DNA of 64,000 bases from Phytoactinopolyspora halotolerans (GTDB taxonomy: Bacteria > Actinomycetota > Actinomycetes > Jiangellales > Jiangellaceae), in the NCBI RefSeq assembly GCF_010550675.1, contig NZ_JAAGOA010000006.1:1-64000 (forward strand), in the 5' to 3' direction. Below the pieces are notes generated by a model. That model saw only the letters and a list, made by a program, of their open reading frames with translations, was not told the DNA's origin and ran no database searches. Positions 35,434-44,130 of this stretch are shown one piece after another (within the stretch, counting starts at the first letter, position 1; every line of letters begins with the position of its first letter). A program made the translations under genes and the position numbers.

Positions 35434-37311
35434 ATGCCCATGCGCAGACGCGACGACCTCCGGAACGTCGCCATCGTCGCCCACGTCGATCACGGGAAGA
35501 CCACCCTGGTCGACGCCCTGCTCTGGCAGTCCGGCGTCTTCCGGGCCAACCAGGACGTCGCTGAGCGGGTCATGGACTCGGGCGATCTGGAGCGGGAGAA
35601 GGGCATCACGATCCTCGCCAAGAACACGGCGGTCCGGTGGGGTGAGACGACGATCAACATCATCGACACCCCCGGGCACGCGGACTTCGGCGGGGAGGTC
35701 GAGCGCGGGCTGTCCATGGTGGACGGCGTGGTATTGCTGGTCGACGCGAGCGAGGGGCCGCTGCCGCAGACCCGGTTCGTGCTGCGTAAGGCGCTGGCGG
35801 CGAAGTTGCCGATCGTGCTGGTGGTGAACAAGACCGACCGGCCGGATGCGCGGATCGGTGAGGTCGTGGACGAGACGTACGACCTGTTCCTCGACCTTGT
35901 CGAGTCCGACGACGGCGCCGGCGGGGGTTCGCTGGATGCGCTCGACTTTCCGGTGGTGTACGCGTGCGCCGTCGACGGCAAGGCATCACTGGAGCGGCCG
36001 GACGACGGGTCCGCGCCGGATTCCGAGGATCTGGCTCCGTTGGTGCAGACCATCCTCGATACCATCCCGCCGCCGGAGTACACCGAAGGTGCCCCGCTGC
36101 AGGCGCACGTGACCAACCTGGATGCTTCTCCGTTCCTGGGACGGCTCGCACTGTGCCGGGTGCGTGAGGGCGAGATCATCAAGGGATCGCAGGTGGCCTG
36201 GTGCCGTAAGGATGGCAGCATCGAGCCGGTGAAGATCACCGAGCTGCTGATCACACAGGCGCTGGACCGGGTCTCCGCGGACTCCGCCGGCCCCGGTGAC
36301 ATCATCGCGGTCGCGGGTATCCCGGAGATCACCATCGGCGAGACACTGGCGGATCCCGACGATCCGCGGCCGCTGCCGCTGATCACGGTCGATGAGCCGG
36401 CGCTGTCGATGAACATCGGCGCGAACACGTCACCGTTGGTCGGTCGGTCCGGCGGCAGCAAGGTCACGGCGCGGCTGGTGAAGGACCGGCTGGACGCCGA
36501 GTTGATCGGCAACGTGTCGCTGCGCGTGCTGCCGACCGAACGCCCGGACGCCTGGGAAGTGCAGGGCCGTGGCGAGCTGGCGCTGGCCGTTCTGGTGGAG
36601 ACGATGCGGCGGGAGGGCTACGAGCTCACGGTCGGTAAGCCGGACGTGGTGACCAAGGAGGTGGACGGCAAGCTACACGAGCCGGTGGAGCGGCTGACCA
36701 TCGACTGCCCGGAGGAGTTTCTGGGTGCGGTGACCCAACTGCTGGCCGGCCGCAAGGGCCGGATGGAGCAGATGACCAACCACGGTTCCGGCTGGATCCG
36801 GATGGAGTTCGTGGTGCCGGCACGCGGGCTGATCGGATTCCGGACCGATTTCCTCACCGAGACCCGGGGCACCGGGCTGGCACACCATGTCTTCGAGCGC
36901 TACGAGCCGTGGACCGGCGAGCTGCGCACCCGTCGTACGGGTTCCCTGGTCGCCGACCGCAGTGGGGTGGCGACGTCGTACGCGATGTTCAACCTGCAGG
37001 AGCGCGGCACCTTGTTCGTGGAGCCGGGCACGGACGTCTACGAGGGGATGATCGTCGGCGAGAACTCCCGCCCTGACGACATGGACGTCAATATCACCAA
37101 AGAGAAGAAGCTCACCAATATCCGTTCGTCTACCGCGGAAGAGCTGGAACGGCTGATTCCGCCGCGAAAGCTGTCCCTCGAGCAGGCGCTGGAGTTCTGC
37201 CGGGATGACGAATGTGTAGAGGTCACCCCGTCGGCGGTGCGGCTGCGAAAGGTCACTCTGGACGCGACCGAGCGTGCGCGAGCGGCGGCACGGCGGAAGC
37301 ATCAGAACTGA
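35434..37311 (+). CDS. typA: Ribosome-associated GTPase TypA/BipA
   Basis: Translational GTPase of 625 residues. G1 is [12 protein letters not shown]2 and G3 lie in EREKGITI and [15 protein letters not shown]4 is NKTDRPDA, and the domain III/V and C-terminal domains end in an RRKH-rich tail. It acts on the ribosome during assembly and stress. ATG at 35434, with an alternative ATG two codons later. In M. tuberculosis typA (Rv1165) is followed by lpqW; here it is also followed by a family-5 binding lipoprotein. Confidence 0.96.
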   Translation: MPMRRRDDLRNVAIVAHVDHGKTTLVDALLWQSGVFRANQDVAERVMDSGDLEREKGITILAKNTAVRWGETTINIIDTPGHADFGGEVERGLSMVDGVVLLVDASEGPLPQTRFVLRKALAAKLPIVLVVNKTDRPDARIGEVVDETYDLFLDLVESDDGAGGGSLDALDFPVVYACAVDGKASLERPDDGSAPDSEDLAPLVQTILDTIPPPEYTEGAPLQAHVTNLDASPFLGRLALCRVREGEIIKGSQVAWCRKDGSIEPVKITELLITQALDRVSADSAGPGDIIAVAGIPEITIGETLADPDDPRPLPLITVDEPALSMNIGANTSPLVGRSGGSKVTARLVKDRLDAELIGNVSLRVLPTERPDAWEVQGRGELALAVLVETMRREGYELTVGKPDVVTKEVDGKLHEPVERLTIDCPEEFLGAVTQLLAGRKGRMEQMTNHGSGWIRMEFVVPARGLIGFRTDFLTETRGTGLAHHVFERYEPWTGELRTRRTGSLVADRSGVATSYAMFNLQERGTLFVEPGTDVYEGMIVGENSRPDDMDVNITKEKKLTNIRSSTAEELERLIPPRKLSLEQALEFCRDDECVEVTPSAVRLRKVTLDATERARAAARRKHQN

Positions 37312-37402
37312 CCGGACGTCGAAGAATGCCCGAATGGCCCATAGGGGGCCATATTTGTGGAGCATCCACAATCCCGTAATGTGTGCACTTGTGGAGGTGC
37401 AC

Positions 37403-39034
37403 GTGAGGCGGTCTGCTCGTGGCGTCGTTCAGGTCGCCTGTGGTGTGGCGCTCATGCTGGCCGCGTGTGGCACGGACGAGCCGACGGGCGGCCGGGCGGA
37501 CGCGATCACCGTTCGCGGCTGCAAGCCGGAGAACCCGCTGGTGCCGAGTATGACGATGGAGTCGTGCGGTGGCCAGGTCGTTGACCAGCTGTTTTCGAAG
37601 CTGGTCCGGTACGACCCGGACACCGCCGAGCCGGAGTACGAGATAGCCGAGTCCATCGAGTCGACGGACAACCAGACCTGGACGGTCACCCTGGAGGACG
37701 GCTGGACATTCCACAACGGCGATCCCATCACCGCGCAGAGTTTCGTCGACGCGTGGAACTGGGCCGCCTACGCCCCCAACGGATCGCCGAACTCGCACTT
37801 CTTCCGGCGAATCGAGGGTTACCAGGACCTCCAGCCGGAAGGCGAGAACGGATCCGGAGAGCGGGCGATCACGCCGGACATGGTGGCGAGTACGGAAATG
37901 TCCGGCCTGCGGATTGTTGATGAACTGACGTTTACCGTGACTCTTTCTCAGCCGGAGGCGTCATTTCCGAAACGTGTGGGATATGCGGCGTTTGCGCCAT
38001 TGCCCGATGAATTCTACGAGGATCCGGAGAGATTTGGAGAGAATCCGATAGGCTCGGGCCCGTTCGAGTTCGTCGAGTGGATAAGGAATTCCGAGATCAA
38101 GCTCCGCAGATATGACGGCTATCAGGGCGACACCGAACCGCAGATCGACGAGGTGACGTTCCGGATCTACCAGGATGAAGGTGCCGCCTATAGCGATCTG
38201 CAGGCCGACAACCTTGATCTGGTACCGCAGCTGCCGACGTCGGCGCTCGCCGACGACGCCTACCGGGACGATCTGGGGGAGCGCTACGTCGAGAAGGAAG
38301 CACTGGCGGTCAGCACGATCTCGTTTCCGCCGGAGTCGGTCGATGACTCCTATGCTGACCCGCGGCTACGGCAGGCGATATCGATGGCGATCGACCGGGA
38401 GACGATCACCGAGTCGATATTCCACGGAAGCCGCGAACCGGCCACCGGGTGGGTGGCGCCCGGCGTGGCGGGATACGAGCCCGGAGTGTGCGGTGACAAC
38501 TGCACCTATGATCCCGAGCGAGCCCGTGAGCTGTTCGATGAGGCGGGCGGTTACGACGGTACGATGACCCTGTCCTACAACAGTGACGGGGACAACAAGC
38601 CGTGGGTGGACGCCGTCTGCAACAGCATCAAGAACACGCTGGGTGTTGACTGCGTGGGTGTGCCGGTCGCCGACTTCAGTACGTTTCGGTCGCAGATCAA
38701 CAACCGCGAGATGACCGGGATGTTTCGCAACCTGTGGCAGGCGGACTACCCGAGCATCGAAAGCTTCCTGGCCGAGGTCTACGTGACCGGAGCGTCCGGG
38801 AACGATACCGGATACAGCAACCCGGAGTTCGATGAGCTGATCAAGGACGCCGCATCACTGCCGGAGGAGCAGGCGATGGCCGCGTACCATGAGGCCGAGT
38901 CGCTGCTCGTGGACGACATGCCGTCGGTGCCGCTGTGGTACACCACGACCATCGCCGGTTACTCCACCAAGGTGGACAACGTCAAGATCACACCGTTCCA
39001 GACGATCGACCTGCTCAGCGTGGTCATCAAATAG
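37403..39034 (+). CDS. Second peptide-type ABC substrate-binding lipoprotein (family 5)
   Basis: SBP_bac_5 protein of 543 residues. GTG at 37403 follows GGAGG by 5 nt and yields a signal with lipobox LMLAAC (Cys22). The domain includes VTLEDGWTFHNGDPITAQSFVDAWNW (read as two blocks) and PLPDEFYEDPERFGENPIGS. It starts a three-gene unit with two permeases but no ATPase. Its place after typA is that of lpqW in mycobacteria. A 7-bp hairpin (37355-37371) precedes it. Confidence 0.9.
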   Translation: MRRSARGVVQVACGVALMLAACGTDEPTGGRADAITVRGCKPENPLVPSMTMESCGGQVVDQLFSKLVRYDPDTAEPEYEIAESIESTDNQTWTVTLEDGWTFHNGDPITAQSFVDAWNWAAYAPNGSPNSHFFRRIEGYQDLQPEGENGSGERAITPDMVASTEMSGLRIVDELTFTVTLSQPEASFPKRVGYAAFAPLPDEFYEDPERFGENPIGSGPFEFVEWIRNSEIKLRRYDGYQGDTEPQIDEVTFRIYQDEGAAYSDLQADNLDLVPQLPTSALADDAYRDDLGERYVEKEALAVSTISFPPESVDDSYADPRLRQAISMAIDRETITESIFHGSREPATGWVAPGVAGYEPGVCGDNCTYDPERARELFDEAGGYDGTMTLSYNSDGDNKPWVDAVCNSIKNTLGVDCVGVPVADFSTFRSQINNREMTGMFRNLWQADYPSIESFLAEVYVTGASGNDTGYSNPEFDELIKDAASLPEEQAMAAYHEAESLLVDDMPSVPLWYTTTIAGYSTKVDNVKITPFQTIDLLSVVIK

Positions 39035-39052
39035 ACGCGGACGGGGTTCACG

Positions 39053-39973
39053 ATGGGCCGGTATGTGCTGCGGCGGGTCCTGCACATGGTGCCGGTGTTG
39101 CTCGGCACCACCTTCGCCATCTACGCGATGATGTGGTGGCTTCCGGCCGATCCGCTCGCCGGACGGTGCGGCGGGAGAGTGTGTCCGGACAGTTATGTCG
39201 CGCGGATGACCGAGGCGTATCACCTCGATGATCCGTTGCCGGTCCAGTACGCGAGGTACATGCTCGACCTGGTGACCGGTGACTTCGGCACGACCTTCTC
39301 CGGTGCTCCGGTCGCCGACGAGCTCCTGCAACGGTTCCCGGTGACGCTGCAACTGGCCGGGTTGGCCGTCGTCGTCGAGATCGTCATCGGCATCATCGCC
39401 GGGGTACTGGCCGGACGGCGGCCGGGTGGCTTCGTCGACAACCTGGTGCTGGTGAGCACGCTGGCGGTGCTGGCCGTGCCGGTGTTCGTGCTGGCGCTGA
39501 CGGCACAGTCGGTGTTCGGCGTGCAGCTCGGCTGGTTCCCGGTCACGTCCGACGGCGGGTTCGGGTCGTTGATCCTGCCGGCCGTCGTGCTGGGCGCGGT
39601 GCCGTTGGCATTCGTCGCCCGGATGATGCGCGCGACCCTGATCGAGAATCTCACCGCCGACCACGTCCGCACCGCGCTCGCGAAGGGGGCCTCGGAACGC
39701 CGGGCCGTGCTGGTGCACGGGGTGCGCAACTCCCTGATCCCGGTGGCGACGCTGGCGGCGGCGGACTTCGGAGCGCTGGTGGCGGGCTCCGTCGTCGTGG
39801 AGACGGTGTTCAATATCGACGGCGTCGGCGGTCTGCTGGTGCGCAGCGTGCGCGACGGTGAGATCGGGATCGTGACGACCGCGGTGACCCTGCTGGTCTT
39901 GCTCTTCCTTGCGGTGAACCTGATGGCCGACATGCTCTATCCGATTCTCGACCCGAGGATCCGTCATGCGTAG
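39053..39973 (+). CDS. Peptide-type ABC permease (DppB/OppB family)
   Basis: Permease of 306 residues, the normal DppB length: YVLRRVLHMVPVLLGTTFAIY at the N-terminus, DDPLPVQYARYMLDLVTGDFG in the periplasmic loop, the coupling loop ENLTADHVRTALAKGASERR, and the terminal YPILDPRIRHA. It overlaps the next permease by 8 bp (39966-39973). Confidence 0.93.
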   Translation: MGRYVLRRVLHMVPVLLGTTFAIYAMMWWLPADPLAGRCGGRVCPDSYVARMTEAYHLDDPLPVQYARYMLDLVTGDFGTTFSGAPVADELLQRFPVTLQLAGLAVVVEIVIGIIAGVLAGRRPGGFVDNLVLVSTLAVLAVPVFVLALTAQSVFGVQLGWFPVTSDGGFGSLILPAVVLGAVPLAFVARMMRATLIENLTADHVRTALAKGASERRAVLVHGVRNSLIPVATLAAADFGALVAGSVVVETVFNIDGVGGLLVRSVRDGEIGIVTTAVTLLVLLFLAVNLMADMLYPILDPRIRHA

Positions 39974-41012
39974 CCCGGAATCGATGCGCTCGCGGCGCTC
40001 CGGCGCCGGTGGCGGAGAGGCGCTGCAGGTACCGGCGCGGGGCCGGGCCGGGCTGCGGATCCGGCGCGGGCTGTGGGGCCCGGGCGGGACGGGCGACCGG
40101 GGCGGGGCAGGTGACCGGGGCGGGGCAGGTGACCGGGGCGGGGCGCGGGTGTGGATGCGGCTGCGCAGACGCCCGGCGTTCTGGATCGGGTGCGGGTTGC
40201 TCGTCCTGCTGGTCCTGGTCGCGATCGTTCCGGGACTGTTCACCGGGCGGGATCCGGCCTACTGTGACCTCGCACTCTCCCGGCGCGGTCCCGGGGACGA
40301 CGCCGTCTTCGGGTACAACCTGCAGGGGTGCGACGTCTATGCGCGCACGATCTACGGAGCGCGTGCCTCTGTCCTGGTCGGCGTCTTCGCCACGGCGGCC
40401 GTCGTCGTCATCGGCGGCCTGATCGGAACGGCGGCCGGCTACGCAGGAGGCCGGCTCGACTCCGTGCTCTCCCGGTTGACCGACGTGTTCTTCGGGATCC
40501 CGCTGCTGCTCGGCGCCCTGGTGGCGTTGGTGGCCTTTCCGTCCGACGAGTCCACCCCGGGCTGGCAGACGACCGCCAAGGTGGTGCTGGCGCTGGGCAT
40601 ACTCGGGTGGACCACGGTGGCCCGGATCGCGCGTGCGGCGGCGATCCAGGTGCGGCACATCGACTATGTGGTGGTGGCGCAGGCTATGGGCGGCGGCCAC
40701 CTGCAGGTGATCCGCCGGCATGTGCTGCCCAGCGTTCTTCCGCCCGTGCTGGCGTGGTCGACGATGGCCGTCGGCGGGTTCATCGCCGTGGAGGCGACGC
40801 TGTCCTTCATCGGCATCGGGCTGCAGCCGCCGGTGATCTCGTGGGGTGTGGAGATCAGCGAGGCTCAGGCGTACCTGCGGCAGTCACCGCATATGTTGAT
40901 CGTTCCGAGCGCGGCGCTGTCCCTCACGGTGTTCGCGTTCATGACCCTCGGCGAAACTCTCCGCGCCGCGCTCGACCCCCGCACGCCCCACCTAAATGAT
41001 CATGTGAAGTAG
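39966..41012 (+). CDS. Peptide-type ABC permease (DppC/OppC family), unusual termini
   Basis: Permease of 348 residues. The first 60 are basic and Gly-rich with three DRGGAG-like repeats; helices start near LRRRPAFWIGCGLLVLLVLV. The coupling loop is HIDYVVVAQAMGGGHLQVI. The core ends at ALDPRTPH, and the last residues LNDHVK plus the stop are encoded by the left arm of the 99-bp inverted-repeat element at 40991, so the original C-terminus may have been altered. No ATPase gene follows. Confidence 0.9.
   Translation: MRSPESMRSRRSGAGGGEALQVPARGRAGLRIRRGLWGPGGTGDRGGAGDRGGAGDRGGARVWMRLRRRPAFWIGCGLLVLLVLVAIVPGLFTGRDPAYCDLALSRRGPGDDAVFGYNLQGCDVYARTIYGARASVLVGVFATAAVVVIGGLIGTAAGYAGGRLDSVLSRLTDVFFGIPLLLGALVALVAFPSDESTPGWQTTAKVVLALGILGWTTVARIARAAAIQVRHIDYVVVAQAMGGGHLQVIRRHVLPSVLPPVLAWSTMAVGGFIAVEATLSFIGIGLQPPVISWGVEISEAQAYLRQSPHMLIVPSAALSLTVFAFMTLGETLRAALDPRTPHLNDHVK
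40095..40148. repeat. Three in-frame 18-bp repeats in the permease N-terminus
   Basis: Units at 40095, 40113 and 40131 share GACCGGGGCGGGGC. The first two are identical over 18 bp and the third differs at its end. They encode Asp-Arg-Gly-Gly-Ala-Gly in the cytoplasmic N-terminal extension. The unit length is a multiple of three, so copy number could vary without breaking the frame. Confidence 0.8.
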
Positions 41013-41089
41013 GTTTTCTCGTGCTTCAACAGGTCTGCAGACATGGTAGTGCTGGAGAAAACCCACTTCACATGATCATTTGGAGGTGG
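40991..41089. repeat. 99-bp inverted-repeat element, copy 1
   Basis: Begins CCTAAATGATCATGTGAAGT and ends with the near-complementary arm ACTTCACATGATCATTT. The loop holds the internal palindrome GTCTGCAGAC. By eye it matches copy 2 (53749-53847) at 89 of 99 positions without gaps. The left arm contains the stop codon of the upstream permease. There is no open frame of its own and no flanking gene for a transposase, so it resembles a REP/MITE-type intergenic element. Confidence 0.88.
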
Positions 41090-41091
41090 AA

Positions 41092-41138
41092 CGTGGCGTG
41101 CTGAAGAAAAGGGGGGCTTTAAGCTTCAGCACGCCACG
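41092..41138. terminator. Perfect 15-bp hairpin with a G/C-run loop
   Basis: CGTGGCGTGCTGAAG (41092-41106) pairs with 41124-41138. The 17-nt loop contains AAAAGGGGGG. It lies directly after the 99-bp element in the convergent gap between the permease and the GAF regulator, so it can end transcription from either side. Confidence 0.65.
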
Positions 41139-41157
41139 GGTCTGTGGGTAGACGCGA

Positions 41158-41200
41158 CCGGACGGGCCGATGGGGCGTGACATTGGTCTGGCCCGTCCGG
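41158..41200. terminator. 11-bp hairpin in the convergent gap
   Basis: CCGGACGGGCC (41158-41168) pairs with GGCCCGTCCGG (41190-41200) across a 21-nt loop. It is the third stem-loop in 210 bp and the closest to the 3' end of the GAF regulator gene, which reads toward it. Confidence 0.5.
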
Positions 41201-41251
41201 CCCGGTGTCAACGACGTTAGCGCACGCACCGTTGCATCCACGTTGCGAACG

Positions 41252-42673
41252 TCACGGCCGGCCCCGCAGCGAGCTGTCCAGCGCATCGAGCGCGGCGCCG
41301 ACCTCTTCGCGTCGCCGCGAACCGTACGGGAGACGGGCGAGGCAGGCCTGCCACAGCTCGGCGTCGTCCTGCCCGGCCGGCGACCGGGCGAAGCGCAGCA
41401 GGACGTCCGCACGCGCGTGCCGGAGCAGCGACGTACGCAGCCAGCTGTGCAACTGCCGCCGGTAGGTGATCACGCCGGGTGCGTCCGACCGAGGAAGCAC
41501 CGGCGCCCGGTACAGGTCGACGGCCCGCCGGTGGGCGCCGCGCTGCAGGCAGTCGGCCACCTCGGCCGCGTCGGTGCGCAGCGCCACCCGCAACCGGTAT
41601 GGGCGTCCCGGGGTCAGCAGCTGTGGCCACGCCTTGCGCAGCCGGGACAACTCGGCGCGGACGGTGACCTCGGCCGCGTCGTGCTCGTACATCAGCTCGG
41701 CGAGTTCCGCGGCGGTGAGGCCGTCGGGGTTGAGCGTCAGCAGCATCAGGAGCTCGGTGTGCCTCAGACTGAGCTCGGCGACACGGCCGGAGAAGGTGAG
41801 CTCGCCGCGATCGCGACCCAGGACGCGGAGCGAGGCCGCATCGGGAGGGGCGAGCTGGGTGGGCACATGCAGACGGAGCTCGGCTTCGACGGCGGCCACC
41901 GCGGAGCGGATGAGCAGCGCGGATTGCGGCGACGCCACGTCGTCGCGGCCGGCGATGGCGAGTGTGCCGTGGACACGTCCGCTGTGCGGGTCACGGATCG
42001 GCGCGGCTGTACAGCTCCACGGGTGGACCGCTTTGGCGAAGTGCTCGCTGCCGAAGATCTGGACCAGCTCGCCGACGACCAGCGCGGTGCCGACCGCGTT
42101 GGTGCCGGCGGCGCTCTCGCTCCATACCGCCCCATGGGCGATGTGGATCCGCTCCGCGCCTCGGAGTAGCGACTGATCACCGTCGGCCCACAGCAGCCTG
42201 GCCTCGGCATCGGTGACCGCCACGATCACTCCGGCTTCCGATGCGTCACGGACGAGCAGGTCCTGCACGACCGGCATGACATGGCGCAGGGGATTGGCCT
42301 CCCGGGCCTCAGTGAGGGCGTCGTCGGTGAGCACGATCGGCGGACCGGCCGCATCGGGGTTCACCTCGAGCCGGTGCGAGCGTTCCCACGACTCGAGGAC
42401 GACGGGCCGGACGGATTCGGGCGGCTTCCCTAGATTCCCCCGGCCGACGAACCGCTCATGCGCCTCTGCTGTGTGCCGCCATCGCTGCGCCGCGTCGATG
42501 CCGAGCGGCAAGGCAAGCGATGGCGTGGAGCGCCCCCACGCTCGGTCCAGAAGATCCCCCCGTTCCGTGTCCCCGGCGCCCAGAATCTTGTGCCGTGTCC
42601 GCGGTCGTTTCGCTCCAGTGTAGACGGTGCGTGCGGATCCGCTGTGGTGCGCGGGTGCCGCTGTCGGTGTCAC
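41252..42673 (-). CDS. GAF-domain transcriptional regulator
   Basis: Regulator of up to 473 residues. The central part has an AcoR-like sensor region (VRPVVLESWERSHRL, then a GAF domain with GAVWSESAAGTNAVGTAL and HPWSCTAAPIRDP). The C-terminal half has a winged-helix segment with LSLRHTELLMLLTLNPDGLT and a helical tail. Such proteins often control alcohol or aldehyde metabolism genes. The start is uncertain: ATG 42673 lies only 17 bp from the mshB start, and an in-frame TTG at 42511 would drop 54 residues of low similarity. Confidence 0.8.
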   Translation of the reverse strand: MTPTAAPAHHSGSARTVYTGAKRPRTRHKILGAGDTERGDLLDRAWGRSTPSLALPLGIDAAQRWRHTAEAHERFVGRGNLGKPPESVRPVVLESWERSHRLEVNPDAAGPPIVLTDDALTEAREANPLRHVMPVVQDLLVRDASEAGVIVAVTDAEARLLWADGDQSLLRGAERIHIAHGAVWSESAAGTNAVGTALVVGELVQIFGSEHFAKAVHPWSCTAAPIRDPHSGRVHGTLAIAGRDDVASPQSALLIRSAVAAVEAELRLHVPTQLAPPDAASLRVLGRDRGELTFSGRVAELSLRHTELLMLLTLNPDGLTAAELAELMYEHDAAEVTVRAELSRLRKAWPQLLTPGRPYRLRVALRTDAAEVADCLQRGAHRRAVDLYRAPVLPRSDAPGVITYRRQLHSWLRTSLLRHARADVLLRFARSPAGQDDAELWQACLARLPYGSRRREEVGAALDALDSSLRGRP

Positions 42674-42690
42674 TGACTATCGTTGCGGTC

Positions 42691-43614
42691 ATGGTCGACA
42701 TCAACTCTCAGCGCCGGATGCTGCTGGTGCACGCGCATCCCGACGACGAGACCATCGGCACCGGGGCCACGATGGCCCGTTACGTGGACGAGGGCGCACA
42801 CGTGACCTTGGTCACATGCACCCAAGGAGAGCAGGGTGAGATCTTGGTGCCAGAGCTGGCGCATCTCGCTCCAGAGCGAGATGACGCGCTCGGTGAGCAC
42901 CGTGCCAAGGAGCTGGCGGCGGCGATGGCTGAGCTGGGTGTGACCGACTACCGCTTCTTAGGCGGGCCGGGACGCTACCGGGATTCGGGCATGGTCTGGG
43001 GTGATGAGGGGCGTCGGGCAGTGGCACCGGAGTCGGTGCGGCCGGACAGCTTCTGGGCCGCGGATCTGCTGCGGGCGGCGGACCACCTGGTCGAGGTCAT
43101 CCGAGAGGTGCGTCCGCATGTGATGGTCACGTACGACGAGAACGGCGGGTACGGCCATCCGGACCACATACAGGCGCATCGCGTGGCGATGTATGCGCTG
43201 CTCCTCGCCGGGGTCGACAGCTATCGGCGAGACCTGGGCGAGGCCTGGCCGGTGCCGAAGGTGTACTGGACCGCCATGCCGCGCAGCGTCATCCAGCAGA
43301 GCATCGAGATGTACAAGGACCATCCGGACAGCCCGTTCGGTGAGGCCAAGTCCGCCGACGATTTCGGTTTCGTGGTCGACGACGCGGACGTCACCGCCGT
43401 CGTGGACGGATCCTCCTGGCTGGGACGCAAGGCGGCGGCGATGCGTGCACACCGGACCCAGATCGACGTCGACGGCCCCTTCTTCGCCCTCTCCGACAAC
43501 ATGGGGCAGGAGATCTGGGGTAAGGAGCACTTCCGGCTGGTGCACGGCACGCCAGGCGATGTGGACCCGGAGACCGGTTGGGAGACCGACCTGTTCGCCG
43601 GCCTCGAACCTTGA
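42691..43614 (+). CDS. mshB: Mycothiol biosynthesis deacetylase MshB
   Basis: Zinc deacetylase of 307 residues that converts GlcNAc-inositol to GlcN-inositol in mycothiol synthesis. The metal site is HAHPDDE (H16 and D19) with GHPDH (H159), matching the H13/D16/H147 set recalled for the M. tuberculosis enzyme. ATG at 42691 has no clear ribosome binding site; a TATCGT 7 bp upstream could be a -10 box, which would make the message leaderless (inference). It overlaps the next gene. Confidence 0.93.
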   Translation: MVDINSQRRMLLVHAHPDDETIGTGATMARYVDEGAHVTLVTCTQGEQGEILVPELAHLAPERDDALGEHRAKELAAAMAELGVTDYRFLGGPGRYRDSGMVWGDEGRRAVAPESVRPDSFWAADLLRAADHLVEVIREVRPHVMVTYDENGGYGHPDHIQAHRVAMYALLLAGVDSYRRDLGEAWPVPKVYWTAMPRSVIQQSIEMYKDHPDSPFGEAKSADDFGFVVDDADVTAVVDGSSWLGRKAAAMRAHRTQIDVDGPFFALSDNMGQEIWGKEHFRLVHGTPGDVDPETGWETDLFAGLEP

Positions 43615-44054
43615 CGACTCAGGGCCTGCTGAGCACTCTCCTGCGAGGTGCGATGCTGCTCGCTCTGGCCGGGATAGCCGTGGTCACCGCGGTGGCGGGC
43701 GCGTTCGTCCACCGGTGGTCGGCGGGGATCGGGCTTTTCCTGGCCATCGGAGCGGCGGTCGGCGTATGCGTGCTCTCGCGCAGGGTCGCGCGTTCCCGGC
43801 TGGGAATCGGAGTGGTGGGGCTGTCTTGGCTGGTGCCTGTGTTGATTCTGGCGCAGCAGCGGCCGGCCGGCGACGTCGTCATCGCCTCCGACGCGACAGG
43901 GCTCGTGTTCCTGTTCGGCGGTGCGATCGGTGTCGCCGTGACGCTCGGCATGGGAGCGAACAGAGCGCCCGTCGCTGAGATGGAGACACGCGGAAAGGCA
44001 GAGCATGGATCAAGATCGAGTAACGGCGTCATAAAGGGGGACGATTCGCCATAG
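43611..44054 (+). CDS. Small membrane protein coupled to mshB
   Basis: A 147-residue protein with about four hydrophobic helices (AMLLALAGIAVVTAVAGAFV, GLFLAIGAAVGVCVL, a third around VVGLSWLVPVLIL, and VFLFGGAIGVAVTLG), then a polar tail. TTG at 43611 overlaps the mshB stop (TTGA), so translation is coupled. A membrane protein at this place is also found next to mshB in mycobacteria (Rv1171, recalled) and in Streptomyces. Function unknown. Confidence 0.8.
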   Translation: MTTQGLLSTLLRGAMLLALAGIAVVTAVAGAFVHRWSAGIGLFLAIGAAVGVCVLSRRVARSRLGIGVVGLSWLVPVLILAQQRPAGDVVIASDATGLVFLFGGAIGVAVTLGMGANRAPVAEMETRGKAEHGSRSSNGVIKGDDSP

Positions 44055-44130
44055 CTCGAGTAAGATGCGCTCGGCAGACTGTCGTGTCTGTTCTTCACAT
44101 GGATATGTCGCGTGTTAGGTATGCCCAAAG

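Noticed and set aside
41092-41138. 6C RNA motif, suggested by the run of six C on the minus strand in a hairpin loop
   Set aside because: Only one C-run loop is present, while the 6C motif needs two; the hairpin sits at a convergent gene end as a terminator would.
42862-42883. 9-bp hairpin CATCTCGCT/AGCGAGATG
   Set aside because: It is inside the mshB coding region and encodes normal protein sequence; no regulatory context.
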